From: JANLVI01 sp031363915
GTDB lineage: Bacteria > Vulcanimicrobiota > Vulcanimicrobiia > Vulcanimicrobiales > Vulcanimicrobiaceae
DNA: 64,000 nt
Reading direction: 5' to 3'
NCBI GenBank assembly: GCA_031363915.1
Contig: JANLVI010000031.1
Location: 62,001 to 126,000 of the forward strand
Shown: in pieces, positions 40,977 to 49,129 of the stretch
Numbering within the stretch: position 1 is the stretch's first letter
Layout: every line of letters begins with the position of its first letter
Position numbers and translations under genes: made by a program
The notes under the pieces: generated by a model
Told to the model about the DNA's origin: nothing
The model's database searches: none
The model's input: only the letters and a program-made list of their open reading frames with translations

Positions 40977-41932
40977 TGCGTAAGGCGATCGGCGTCGACC
41001 TCGGCGGTTCGCACGTGATGGCCGCCGTGGTCGATGAGAGCGGCGAGCTGTCCTCAAAACACGAACACGACATCGACGACCACTCACCCGAAGCCGTGCT
41101 CGCCGCACTTAAGACGACGATCGGCGGTGCGATCGATGCATCGAAAGAAAAAAATCTCGTCGGCATCGGTATCGGCTCGCCCGGCAACGTCGATCCGAAC
41201 ACCGGCACGATCCGCTACTCGCCGAACTTCGGTTGGCGCGACGTGCCGCTCGGCGAAAAACTCCGGGCGATGTTTTCGTACCCGGTCTTCGTCGCAAACG
41301 ATGCGCGCTGCGCGACGCTGGGTGAATACACGCACGGCGCGGGCAAAGGTGCGAAGAACTTCGTCTTGCTCACGCTGGGTACGGGCATCGGCGGCGGCGT
41401 GATCGCCGACGGCCAACTCTTACTCGGCGATCAGATGGCGGCCGGCGAATTCGGTCACCATCAAATCCGCCCGACCGACGGCTTCGTATGCGGTTGCGGG
41501 AAAATCGGCTGTTTCGAGGCGCAGGCCTCGGGCCAGGGACTGATCCGTCATGCTTTCGCGGTTGCGCCTTCGTTTCCAAAGAGCGCGCTGCTCGATGTTT
41601 CGCGCGAGAAGCTCGGGTCCAAAGCGATCCGCAAAGCAGCGCAGGCGGGCGACGGTCACGGACTTGCGGCGTGGCGCAACTACGCCGCAGACCTCGCGCT
41701 CGGACTCGCCAACGTTGTCGCGTTCGTCAATCCCGAACTGATCGCGCTCGGCGGCGGGGTCGCGAGTGCCGGCGAATTCATGCTCGCTGCCGTGCGTCCG
41801 ATCGTCGATGAGAAAACGACGATGGCTCCGCGCGGAACGACGCGTATCGTGACGGCGACGCTGGGCAACGACGCGGGCGCGGTGGGCGCGGCCGTGATGG
41901 CGATGCGCGGAAAGCTCTCGACGAAAGACTGA
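40976..41932 (+). CDS. ROK-family sugar kinase (glucokinase-like)
   Basis: The 318-residue kinase starts at a GTG and opens AIGVDLGGSHVMAAVVDESG, the phosphate loop. It has GIGIGSPGNVDPNTGTIRYS and the sugar-binding VFVANDARCATLGEYTHGAG, then LLTLGTGIGGGVIADGQLL. The ROK zinc motif is HHQIRP..CGCGKIGCFEAQ near residue 160, with three Cys and one His. The zinc motif and the GxGxG loop fit a bacterial glucokinase (GlcK) rather than a transcriptional ROK repressor, since there is no helix-turn-helix. Confidence 0.88.
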   Translation: MRKAIGVDLGGSHVMAAVVDESGELSSKHEHDIDDHSPEAVLAALKTTIGGAIDASKEKNLVGIGIGSPGNVDPNTGTIRYSPNFGWRDVPLGEKLRAMFSYPVFVANDARCATLGEYTHGAGKGAKNFVLLTLGTGIGGGVIADGQLLLGDQMAAGEFGHHQIRPTDGFVCGCGKIGCFEAQASGQGLIRHAFAVAPSFPKSALLDVSREKLGSKAIRKAAQAGDGHGLAAWRNYAADLALGLANVVAFVNPELIALGGGVASAGEFMLAAVRPIVDEKTTMAPRGTTRIVTATLGNDAGAVGAAVMAMRGKLSTKD

Positions 41933-41935
41933 CCT

Positions 41936-43111
41936 CTACGGCGCGTTGGTCGGGGCGTCGAACGCGATCGTCGCCATCATCTGCACGCCGGTCTTGAGGG
42001 CGGCTTCATCGATGTCAAAACGCGCGTGGTGATGGGGCCAGGACGTGCGTTCGTCTGATTGCGCGCCGAGCGTGTAGAAACACGCGGGCACTTTTTCAGC
42101 GAAGAACGAGAAGTCCTCAGCGCCCATGAGTTTGGGCACCTCGGTGACGCGATCCGCGCCGATGGTTTTCTCCGCAAGCGCGCGCACGTAGCGCGTCTGA
42201 TCGGCGTCGTTCGAGGTCACCGGGTAGCGCCACAGATAGTTGAAATCGTACGACGCACCGGCCGTGTCGCAGACGCCTTTGAGGACTTGTTCGATGCGTT
42301 CGGCCATCTTCGCGCGCACGTCCGAGTTAAACGCGCGCACCGTGCCGAGGAGTTTGACGCGGCTGGGAATCACGTTGTGCGTCGTGCCGCCGTGGATCGA
42401 CCCGATCGTAACGACCGCTGGTTCGATCGGGTCGATCATGCGGCTAACGATCTGCTGCACCGCGACGACGAATTCGCTTGCGACGTAAATCGGATCGATC
42501 GAGAGATGCGGCGCGGCGCCGTGCCCGCCTTTGCCCTCGATCGTGATTTCGATCGAATCACTCGATGCGTAAAACGCGCCTTCCCGGAAGCCAAGCTGAC
42601 CGACGGGATGTGCGGAGGCGAGATGCAGTCCGTACGCACGCTCGATTCCGAAGCGTTCGAGTACGCCTTCTTCGACCATCGCTTTCCCGCCGCCGCGGCC
42701 TTCTTCGGCCGGCTGGAACACGAGGCACACCGTGCCCGCAAGCCGGTCGCGGCCTTGCGAAATCAGTTCGGCGGCACCGAGCAACATTGCGACGTGACCG
42801 TCATGACCGCACGCATGCATCGTCCCAACGTTGGTGGAAACATAATCGATCGTATTTTCTTCTTCGATCGGCAGCGCATCCATATCGGCGCGCAACATGA
42901 TCGTGCGGCCGGGCTTGATACCCTTCATCACGCCGACGACGCCGGTCGTCGCAATCTTTTCGTGAACCTCGAAGCCGAGTTCGCGCAAACGTGTTGCGAC
43001 GACCCCCGCGGTACGGACTTCTTCGAATCCCATCTCGGGATGACGATGGAAGTTGCGACGTAGCGCAATGACCGCCGCTTCGAGCGACGCGGGGATGTCG
43101 ATGACGCTCAT
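41936..43111 (-). CDS. M20 family amidohydrolase (hippurate/N-acyl amino acid hydrolase)
   Basis: The 391-residue metallohydrolase belongs to the M20D branch. NFHRHPEMGFEEVRTAGVVA is the family opening, and MLRADMDALPIEEEN carries a Cys/Asp zone. MHACGHDGHVAMLLGAAELI near residue 100 supplies the metal-binding His and Cys. FQPAEEGRGGGKAMVEEG has the catalytic Glu pair. GLHLASAHPVGQLG and the final LMGAEDFSFFAEKVPACFYT complete the site. It removes acyl groups from amino acids. The ribosome site AAGGATC precedes it. It is preceded by the GT28 gene 6 bases away on the same strand, and the pair is probably co-transcribed. Confidence 0.9.
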   Translation of the reverse strand: MSVIDIPASLEAAVIALRRNFHRHPEMGFEEVRTAGVVATRLRELGFEVHEKIATTGVVGVMKGIKPGRTIMLRADMDALPIEEENTIDYVSTNVGTMHACGHDGHVAMLLGAAELISQGRDRLAGTVCLVFQPAEEGRGGGKAMVEEGVLERFGIERAYGLHLASAHPVGQLGFREGAFYASSDSIEITIEGKGGHGAAPHLSIDPIYVASEFVVAVQQIVSRMIDPIEPAVVTIGSIHGGTTHNVIPSRVKLLGTVRAFNSDVRAKMAERIEQVLKGVCDTAGASYDFNYLWRYPVTSNDADQTRYVRALAEKTIGADRVTEVPKLMGAEDFSFFAEKVPACFYTLGAQSDERTSWPHHHARFDIDEAALKTGVQMMATIAFDAPTNAP

Positions 43112-43117
43112 TGATCC

Positions 43118-44293
43118 TTACGAAACGGCAGCGGGTATGCGGTGTTCGGCTTTCGGAACGGATCCGCTCGTGGCGATTTCCGCGATCAGTTCGGCGATGC
43201 GGCGCGAGCTTCCGCGCGGGGCGATACTGCCCTGACGCAGACGCATCTGTGCCATGCGTTCTTTATTATTGACGATGCGCGAGACGGACTGCACGACATC
43301 GGCACTGTTGAGGGCGACGACGCCGATCCCGTTCGTGCGAACGTAATCGAGGTTGCCGCGTTCTTGACCGGGCACGAAATCATAGACGACGACCGGGACT
43401 TCGGTGATGCTCGCCTCGGCAAGCGTGCCGGGACCGGCCTTGGTAACGAGCAAGTCGGCCGCGCGCATCAGCGAGGGAACGTCGTTGCGGAAACCGAGGA
43501 TCGTCATCGGAATGGCAAACTTCGGCGCGATCTCTTCGAGCTTCGCTTTGAGAGCCGCATTGCGGCCGGTCACGATGACCAAGTGAAACGGCAGTTTCGA
43601 TTTCGCAAGCGCAAGCGTCGTGGGGAGTAGTTTCCCGCCGCCCTCGCCGCCCGCCATGAGCAGCGCGATCGTCTTATCGGGCGGAAGCCCGAGTGACTTC
43701 CGCAGCTCGGCCTTCGACTGCGAGACGTCTTCGAATTTTGGATGGACCGGATGGCCGAGCAGGCGCAGACGATCGGGCGAGACGCCGCGTTCGAGGGCGC
43801 GCTGGTAGACCTCGGGTGCCGGGACCACGACGGCGTCGGCCTCGGGCATCAGCCAGGCTTCGTGGACGCGGCCAAGGTCAGTGATGACCGTAACGATCGG
43901 AACGTTGATCCCGGCGTCCGCGCGGGCGCGAAGCGCGGCGTGGTTGAGCAGCGGATGGACCGAGACGATCACGTCCGGCTTGAAGAGCAAAAACGAATCG
44001 CGCAGGCGCTCGCGGTACAGCGGTTCGCAGAAGCGCACGATCGACTTGAAGCGCCGCCTGCCGTTGGTCGCGTGGAAGAGCGCACCGTAGATCGGCGGGG
44101 CAAAGCGAAGGGCCGCGCTGTATGCCGGCCCGAGTTGGGAGAGCGGAAAGGTGCAGTGGGTAGCGATATCGTCTATACGCCACTCAAAACGTGTCTCTCC
44201 CTCGATTTCATCGAGTGCGGCGCCGATGGCTTGGGCACCGCTGCGATGACCGCCGCCGGTATCGGAGATGAGGAAGAGGACGCGTTTTGTCAT
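43118..44293 (-). CDS. Glycolipid glycosyltransferase, GT28 (MGDG synthase/UgtP-like)
   Basis: The 391-residue GT-B enzyme belongs to the family that adds galactose or glucose to diacylglycerol. The N-domain opens VLFLISDTGGGHRSGAQAIG, the MGDG synthase signature. It contains YRERLRDSFLLFKPDVIVSV and VTVITDLGRVHEAWLMPEAD, where the acceptor-binding His lies. The donor site in the C-domain is LLMAGGEGGGKLLPTTLALA and ADLLVTKAGPGTLAEASITE with VVYDFVPGQERGNLDYV. A peripheral membrane location is expected. It is co-oriented with a membrane hydroxylase gene (44309), so it may act on modified membrane lipids. Confidence 0.85.
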   Translation of the reverse strand: MTKRVLFLISDTGGGHRSGAQAIGAALDEIEGETRFEWRIDDIATHCTFPLSQLGPAYSAALRFAPPIYGALFHATNGRRRFKSIVRFCEPLYRERLRDSFLLFKPDVIVSVHPLLNHAALRARADAGINVPIVTVITDLGRVHEAWLMPEADAVVVPAPEVYQRALERGVSPDRLRLLGHPVHPKFEDVSQSKAELRKSLGLPPDKTIALLMAGGEGGGKLLPTTLALAKSKLPFHLVIVTGRNAALKAKLEEIAPKFAIPMTILGFRNDVPSLMRAADLLVTKAGPGTLAEASITEVPVVVYDFVPGQERGNLDYVRTNGIGVVALNSADVVQSVSRIVNNKERMAQMRLRQGSIAPRGSSRRIAELIAEIATSGSVPKAEHRIPAAVS

Positions 44294-44308
44294 CCAGGCT
44301 CCACGGGG

Positions 44309-44869
44309 TTACCCGCGACCCGGAACCGTCCGGATCTGGGATTTGCGCTTGATCGTCCGCACGGCCACACGTTTCCGTGGCGTAATCGCACGAAGGGTCT
44401 TGATCGCATAGCGTGCCGGCGCATCGTAAAAACGGAAGATGTCGCCGAACTCGATTTCGGGATTTCGGTGATGGCCGTCATGGTCCTCGGGGAGCACGAT
44501 CTGCAGCGGCCGCGCAACGGCGAGAAACCAAGCAGGCGTTTTCCAGCCGAGGTCGGCCGTGTGGCGCCACCAGACGTGCAATTGGCCGAGAACCAGGCCC
44601 AGCACCGCACCCGTGACCGAGATCTTCCAGCATAGCGCCGCGATCGCGATATAGGGGATCGCGCCAAGCACGCCGTCCAAAATCACGGCGGGGTCGCGGG
44701 AAATAACAGCGTGGTCCCAATAGGAACGCTTGCGGTCGTGATGCGTGCGCAGATGGAGTTTGAACCAGACATGCTGCGGGACGTGGTAAAAGAACGTCGA
44801 GGCGAAGTCGCCCACGACAAGCACGATGAGCATCGCACCGAGCACATTGAGAGCTAACACGGCGAACAC
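44309..44869 (-). CDS. Sterol desaturase/fatty acid hydroxylase-like di-iron membrane protein
   Basis: The 186-residue membrane protein has helix 1 in LALNVLGAMLIVLVVGDFAS and His boxes. KLHLRTHHDRKRSYW comes first, then WWRHTADLGW, and PEDHDGHHRNPEIEF, together giving the eight-His di-iron pattern of the fatty acid hydroxylase superfamily. A second helix set lies around IPYIAIAALCWKISVTGAVL. A GTG at 44869 is used; an ATG at 44833 would shorten it by 12 residues. It hydroxylates or desaturates a lipid, with the GT28 enzyme 15 bases downstream as a natural partner. Confidence 0.75.
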   Translation of the reverse strand: MFAVLALNVLGAMLIVLVVGDFASTFFYHVPQHVWFKLHLRTHHDRKRSYWDHAVISRDPAVILDGVLGAIPYIAIAALCWKISVTGAVLGLVLGQLHVWWRHTADLGWKTPAWFLAVARPLQIVLPEDHDGHHRNPEIEFGDIFRFYDAPARYAIKTLRAITPRKRVAVRTIKRKSQIRTVPGRG

Positions 44870-44930
44870 GTCACAATCGAACTCACGGTCATCCTTACAG
44901 GTTAGAAATCCGGCTTATCGGGGAGTATTC

Positions 44931-45593
44931 TTGGGGTTCGTTGCGCTCGCGTTCTCCGCGCTCCTGGCAGGTTGCACGACGATCGCGGAACGGGTTTTCT
45001 CCGAGAACGTTTTCGCACGCGGTCCCGCACGGATCGATCGCTTGCGGAACCTCGCCCTCTCGTGGCATATACCCCCGCATCACGAATCCATTCGGGGGCT
45101 CCGGCTCTTCGACGACGCGCCGCGTCCTGCGGCTCCCGGAATCGCCGTCGTCCGATCCATCGTTCGTGCAAACCCGCGAATCGGTTCGTTCGATGCACTC
45201 GTTCTGGCAAATGTCGCACTAGCCGCCGCCGTCGAGAACGGCATCGACCCGCGCTGGTTTGCAGCGACGATTTTGCAAGAGTCGGCCTTCGAGCCGCGAG
45301 CCGTCTCGGTCGCAGGGGCCGTGGGGATCGCGCAATTTACGCCGGAGACCGCTGCGAGATACGGTATCGATCCGCTCGACCCGTTCGATGCGATCCGCGG
45401 GGCTGCGAAATTGCTCGGGCGTTACCGCCGCGCATATGCGGACGCCCCGGACCCGTACGCGCTCGCCGACGCGGCGTACAACGCTGGCCCCGGCGCCGTC
45501 GCATACTACAACGGCGTGCCTCCGTACGCCGAGACGCGTGACTACATCAGCGATATCGTCGAGCGTTGGGCGCGCATCGCGTACGACGGCTAG
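44931..45593 (+). CDS. Lipoprotein lytic transglycosylase (SLT family)
   Basis: The 220-residue enzyme cleaves peptidoglycan strands. I choose the TTG at 44931 because it gives a lipoprotein signal (GFVALAFSALLAGC) and has GGGGAG 5 bases before it. Longer starts would overlap the divergent hydroxylase gene. The catalytic Glu is in ATILQESAFEPRAVSVAGAV, the SLT signature. GIAQFTPETAARYGIDPLDP and ALADAAYNAGPGAVAYYNGV are the two further blocks of the fold. It is anchored to the membrane and works in the periplasm. Its stop shares CTAG with the convergent hydrolase. Confidence 0.86.
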   Translation: MGFVALAFSALLAGCTTIAERVFSENVFARGPARIDRLRNLALSWHIPPHHESIRGLRLFDDAPRPAAPGIAVVRSIVRANPRIGSFDALVLANVALAAAVENGIDPRWFAATILQESAFEPRAVSVAGAVGIAQFTPETAARYGIDPLDPFDAIRGAAKLLGRYRRAYADAPDPYALADAAYNAGPGAVAYYNGVPPYAETRDYISDIVERWARIAYDG

Positions 45594-46315
45594 GCGAAAC
45601 GCGCGCGCAAGAACGCTTGCACGCGGTCCCACGCATCGGCAGCTTCGCGCGCCGCGACCGAGTCTGAGGTGTTGCGGAAGAACGAGTGCCCCACGTTTGG
45701 ATACATCTGCAGGTCGAACTTTTTTCCATGTTGCGTCAAGACGGAGGCGATCCGCTCCACGTCGTTTGCTAAGATCAATTCGTCTTGGCCGCCGAACACG
45801 AGCAGCAACGGCGCTCGCAGCGATGCGGCTTCTTCGAGCGGGGCGGGATCGCCGCTGGGCATCGGTTTGTCGATGCTTTGGCCGTAAAACACGACGGCGG
45901 CTTTGAGGCCCGGCAGCGTTGCGCTCACGAACGCGGCCGTGCCGCCGAAGCCGAAACCCCAGGTTGCAATGTCGCCGTGTGTGACGACGTCTTGTGAATT
46001 GAGCCAATCGACGGCTGCGGCGACGTCTTCGCGCAGTTCCGACTTCGAGATTTTCTTGGACGCCTCGACGCCTTGCGCGCGCCCTTCCTCGGTGAAGGGC
46101 GCGCTGAAGGTCGAGCCGGTGCGGTGGAAGTAGTCGATCGCGCAGCCGACGTAGCCCGCGCTCGCGACGAGATCTGTAATGCGTTTGAGCTCGTCGTCGA
46201 ATCCGTACACACCCTCAAGAACGATCACCGCCGGATGCACGCCGAAGTCCGGGCGGGCAACATACGCGGGAATGGGTCCGTGCGGACCCGGAATTGTAAC
46301 GTGCTCGCTTATCAC
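45590..46315 (-). CDS. Dienelactone hydrolase paralogue lacking catalytic residues
   Basis: The 241-residue protein is an alpha/beta hydrolase of the DLH family and a close paralogue of its upstream neighbour. The nucleophile position is Gly122 in ATWGFGFGGTAAF, where DLH has Cys123 (WGFCFGG in the neighbour). The second key position, Glu36 of DLH (LQEIFG in the neighbour), is Gly35 in VLEGVYGF. The Asp (GGQDELI) and His (VGHSFF) of the triad are kept. Without Cys and Glu it should not hydrolyse dienelactones. It may bind a ligand, form a heterodimer with the active copy, or have changed its chemistry. It overlaps the active copy by 4 bases. Confidence 0.85.
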   Translation of the reverse strand: MISEHVTIPGPHGPIPAYVARPDFGVHPAVIVLEGVYGFDDELKRITDLVASAGYVGCAIDYFHRTGSTFSAPFTEEGRAQGVEASKKISKSELREDVAAAVDWLNSQDVVTHGDIATWGFGFGGTAAFVSATLPGLKAAVVFYGQSIDKPMPSGDPAPLEEAASLRAPLLLVFGGQDELILANDVERIASVLTQHGKKFDLQMYPNVGHSFFRNTSDSVAAREAADAWDRVQAFLRARFA

Positions 46316-47061
46316 GCCAGGTGGGCCCCAAGGAAGGCCTGGACGCGCTCCCAGGCATCGGAGACGTCGCGCGAAAGCACGTCGCCCGCAGTGCCGGTCA
46401 TCGCTTGCGAACTATCGCGGAAAAAGGCGTGGTCTTGATCCGGATACACTTGCACCTCAAATCGCTTTCCCGCTGCTTTGAGACTGGATTCGATCTTGTC
46501 GATCGCTGCTTGCGGAATGTACGCATCTTTGCCGCCGAATACGAGCAGGAGGGGGGCACGAACTTCGGCCGCGTGATCGGCCGGGACGAAATCGCTATTG
46601 GGCAGCGCCTGGGCAATGTGGCCGCCGTAGAACGAAACGGCCGCGGAGAGGCCCGGCATCATCGAACTGACGAACGCGACCGTCCCACCGAAGCAGAAGC
46701 CCCAGGTTGCGATATGGTTTGTTTTCACGAACGCCTGACTGTTGAGGTAATCCATCACGGCCTGGAGGTCGGTCTTGAGGTTGTCCATGGTGACCTGGCC
46801 GGCAGCCTCGAAGCCCTTCGCGAGGCCTTCGTTGGTGTAGGGGACGTTAAGGTCGGGGTGCGTGCGATAATAATAATTCGGGGCGATCCCGACGTAGCCG
46901 GCAGCGGCCACGAGGTCTGTGATCCGCTTGACCTCGGCATTGACGCCGAAGATCTCTTGCAGCACGATTACCGCACCTTTGGGTTCGTCGCCGTCGGGAC
47001 GGGCCAGGTACACCGGCATCGCGGTGGTACCGACGGTAATCGTGAACTGGGAAGTCTGCAC
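46312..47061 (-). CDS. Dienelactone hydrolase, intact catalytic triad
   Basis: The 249-residue enzyme starts at a GTG behind AGGAGG. It has the DLH layout with E36 in IVLQEIFGVNAEVKRITDLV, Cys123 in ATWGFCFGGTVAFV, the Asp in GGKDAYIP and the His in PDQDHAFFRD. It hydrolyses dienelactones or similar esters in aromatic compound breakdown, and in many soil bacteria it acts on other lactones. It is the first gene of a two-gene operon with a degenerate copy. No other aromatic catabolism gene is near, so the substrate is open. Confidence 0.87.
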   Translation of the reverse strand: MQTSQFTITVGTTAMPVYLARPDGDEPKGAVIVLQEIFGVNAEVKRITDLVAAAGYVGIAPNYYYRTHPDLNVPYTNEGLAKGFEAAGQVTMDNLKTDLQAVMDYLNSQAFVKTNHIATWGFCFGGTVAFVSSMMPGLSAAVSFYGGHIAQALPNSDFVPADHAAEVRAPLLLVFGGKDAYIPQAAIDKIESSLKAAGKRFEVQVYPDQDHAFFRDSSQAMTGTAGDVLSRDVSDAWERVQAFLGAHLA

Positions 47062-47175
47062 GGTTCGCCTCCTGGATTACGCGTGTGAAAACGTGGGAAT
47101 CCGCAGATACGCGGGGACGCAACACATTCCCGTTTGAGGTTGTCCTATCCGACGAGTGCCCCAAATGAGGTTTTC

Positions 47176-48177
47176 ATGGATTCCACACTGACCGCGGTGA
47201 CCGACCGTCTGGCGATCTATCGCGATCCGCATCCGGCCCGGATCGCCACGTTCGGCGAAGACGTGCGCCGCGGCCTGACCGCGATACCGAAAACGCTCGC
47301 GCCGAAATATTTTTACGATGATTTGGGGTCGTCGCTCTTTGAGGCGATCACGCGCCTCCCGGAGTACTATCTCACGCGCGTCGAACGCGATCTGCTCGCG
47401 ACGTACGGGCGCGAGATCGCGGCATCGTTCGGTGCGCCGCTCGAACTCGTCGAACTTGGCAGCGGCAGCGCGACCAAAACGCGGGTCATCATCGAGGCGA
47501 TCCTGGAAATGCAGAAATCGCTCACGTACCATCCGATCGAGATCTCACCCGACGCGCTCATGGAATCGTCGCTGGCGCTTATCGCCGCGCACGAGAATTT
47601 AGTCGTGCAGGCATACGCGGCCGATTATTTTTCGCTGCTGCGTCAGCGCGAACTCGCAACGCGTGACCGCGTGCTCGCGCTATATCTGGGATCTAACATC
47701 GGCAACTTCGAACCGCACGCGGCGCGCACGTTGCTCGAACTCCTCGCAGCTGCGCTCAAACCCGGCGACGGGCTGTTGGTCGGCTACGATCTGAAAAAAG
47801 ACGCAACGATCCTCGAGGCGGCGTACGACGATCCGACCGGCGTCACTTCGGCGTTCAACAAGAATCTGTTGGCGCGCATCAACCGCGAGTTCGACGGCGA
47901 CTTCGACCTGCACCAATTTCGGTTCCGTGCGAAATACGATGCCGTGCGCGGCAGCGTGGACTCGTTCTTGGTCTCAATGCAAAAACAGCAGGTTGCGCTC
48001 CGCGGTTTGGACCTGGGCGTGTCGTTTTCGGAGGGCGAGCCGATCCACACGGAGTCGTCCTACAAGTTCACGCCCGCGGAGATCGTCGCGCTCGCTAAAC
48101 GTTGCGGCTTCACCGAAAAGAAGACGTTCACCGATGCCGCCGGTCGCTACGCGCTGAGCCTACTGCTCGTCGCGTGA
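47176..48177 (+). CDS. egtD: L-histidine N-alpha-methyltransferase (EgtD, ergothioneine biosynthesis)
   Basis: The 333-residue enzyme methylates histidine three times to make hercynine. LAPKYFYDDLGSSLFEAITR at the start and YYLTRVERDLLATYGREIAA are the EgtD signature. LVELGSGSATKTRVIIEAIL is the SAM loop. LYLGSNIGNFEPHAARTLLE lies near residue 170 and VGYDLKKDATILEAAYDDPT follows. The ATG at 47176 has GAGG 5 bases before it. EgtB, the sulfoxide synthase that uses hercynine, is not in the window, but the next gene encodes an amidohydrolase of the type that could finish the pathway. Confidence 0.9.
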   Translation: MDSTLTAVTDRLAIYRDPHPARIATFGEDVRRGLTAIPKTLAPKYFYDDLGSSLFEAITRLPEYYLTRVERDLLATYGREIAASFGAPLELVELGSGSATKTRVIIEAILEMQKSLTYHPIEISPDALMESSLALIAAHENLVVQAYAADYFSLLRQRELATRDRVLALYLGSNIGNFEPHAARTLLELLAAALKPGDGLLVGYDLKKDATILEAAYDDPTGVTSAFNKNLLARINREFDGDFDLHQFRFRAKYDAVRGSVDSFLVSMQKQQVALRGLDLGVSFSEGEPIHTESSYKFTPAEIVALAKRCGFTEKKTFTDAAGRYALSLLLVA

Positions 48178-48971
48178 GTCGTCCCCGAATCGGGATCACC
48201 TCGTCGATCCTACGCGGTGCCGATCCGTGCGATCACGTGGAACTGCGCGCCTACGTAGACGCAATCGACCGTGCAGGTGGCGAATCCGTCGTCTTATACA
48301 ACGACGCTCGCGAAGCGCTCGATACGCTCGACGGACTCTTAGTCACCGGTGGCGTCGATGTCGATCCCGGCCGCTACGGTGAAGACGATCGCTATCCGGA
48401 GCGCGCGTACGAACACCAGGCCGCGCGCGATACCTTCGAATTCGCAGCACTCGCGCACGCGCGCATGCGCGCGGTTCCCACGCTCTGTATTTGCCGCGGG
48501 ATGCAGGCCGCCGCCGTTGTCTTCGGCGGAACGCTGTACCAGGATTTGCCAAGCGAACGTGGCGCGGCATTCGCGCTGCACGCGCACTCCCGCAACGGCG
48601 AAGACAGCTACGCGGTCGCGCCCGAACACGTCGTGCGTCTCGATGTGGATTCTGCGCTCGCGCGCATCCTCGGCACCACGAGCCTAGCGACGAACTCGGT
48701 CCATCACCAAGCCGTGCGCGACCTGCCGCCCGCGTTTCGGGTTGTTGGGCGGAGCGGCGACGGGACCATCGAGGCGATCGAGGCGAGCTTCGACCACCCG
48801 TTTTACCTCGGTGTGCAGTGGCATCCGGAAACCACGATTGCAAGCGATCGACCTTCGGCCGCGCTGTTCGCCGGTTTTATCGATACCGCGAATCGAACCC
48901 GAGCAAATGTAGTCGTGAACCGGTTCTTCTCCGCATCACGTACACGGAACGCGGAGACAACCGGCGGTTAA
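48174..48971 (+). CDS. Gamma-glutamyl-gamma-aminobutyrate hydrolase family (PuuD/peptidase C26)
   Basis: The 265-residue class I glutamine amidotransferase-like protein starts at a GTG inside the egtD stop. The catalytic Cys is in VPTLCICRGMQAAAVVFGGT. His and Glu are in YLGVQWHPETTIA. The opening RPRIGITSSI and LLVTGGVDVDPGRYGEDD fit PuuD-like hydrolases. These cut gamma-glutamyl bonds. Because it is co-translated with egtD, it might remove the gamma-glutamyl group in the ergothioneine route, a job done by EgtC, an unrelated class II amidotransferase, in mycobacteria. That is inference. Confidence 0.83.
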   Translation: MSRPRIGITSSILRGADPCDHVELRAYVDAIDRAGGESVVLYNDAREALDTLDGLLVTGGVDVDPGRYGEDDRYPERAYEHQAARDTFEFAALAHARMRAVPTLCICRGMQAAAVVFGGTLYQDLPSERGAAFALHAHSRNGEDSYAVAPEHVVRLDVDSALARILGTTSLATNSVHHQAVRDLPPAFRVVGRSGDGTIEAIEASFDHPFYLGVQWHPETTIASDRPSAALFAGFIDTANRTRANVVVNRFFSASRTRNAETTGG

Positions 48972-49129
48972 TTTCAGTGAGAAGGGCAGAACGGCACGAG
49001 CAAAAGGCGAGCGACCGTTTCCGGTTTCGTCGACTCATCCGGTAATCGAAGATGAAGGCCGCGGTCCGGTGCGTCCGATTCACCGGAGATTCATGTGTAG
49101 AGTTGAAACTTCGGGGCGATAAGGCGACC

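Noticed and set aside
42059..43063. 334-codon plus-strand frame opposite the M20 amidohydrolase
   Set aside because: It is the complement of a strongly conserved metallohydrolase and is His/Arg-rich.
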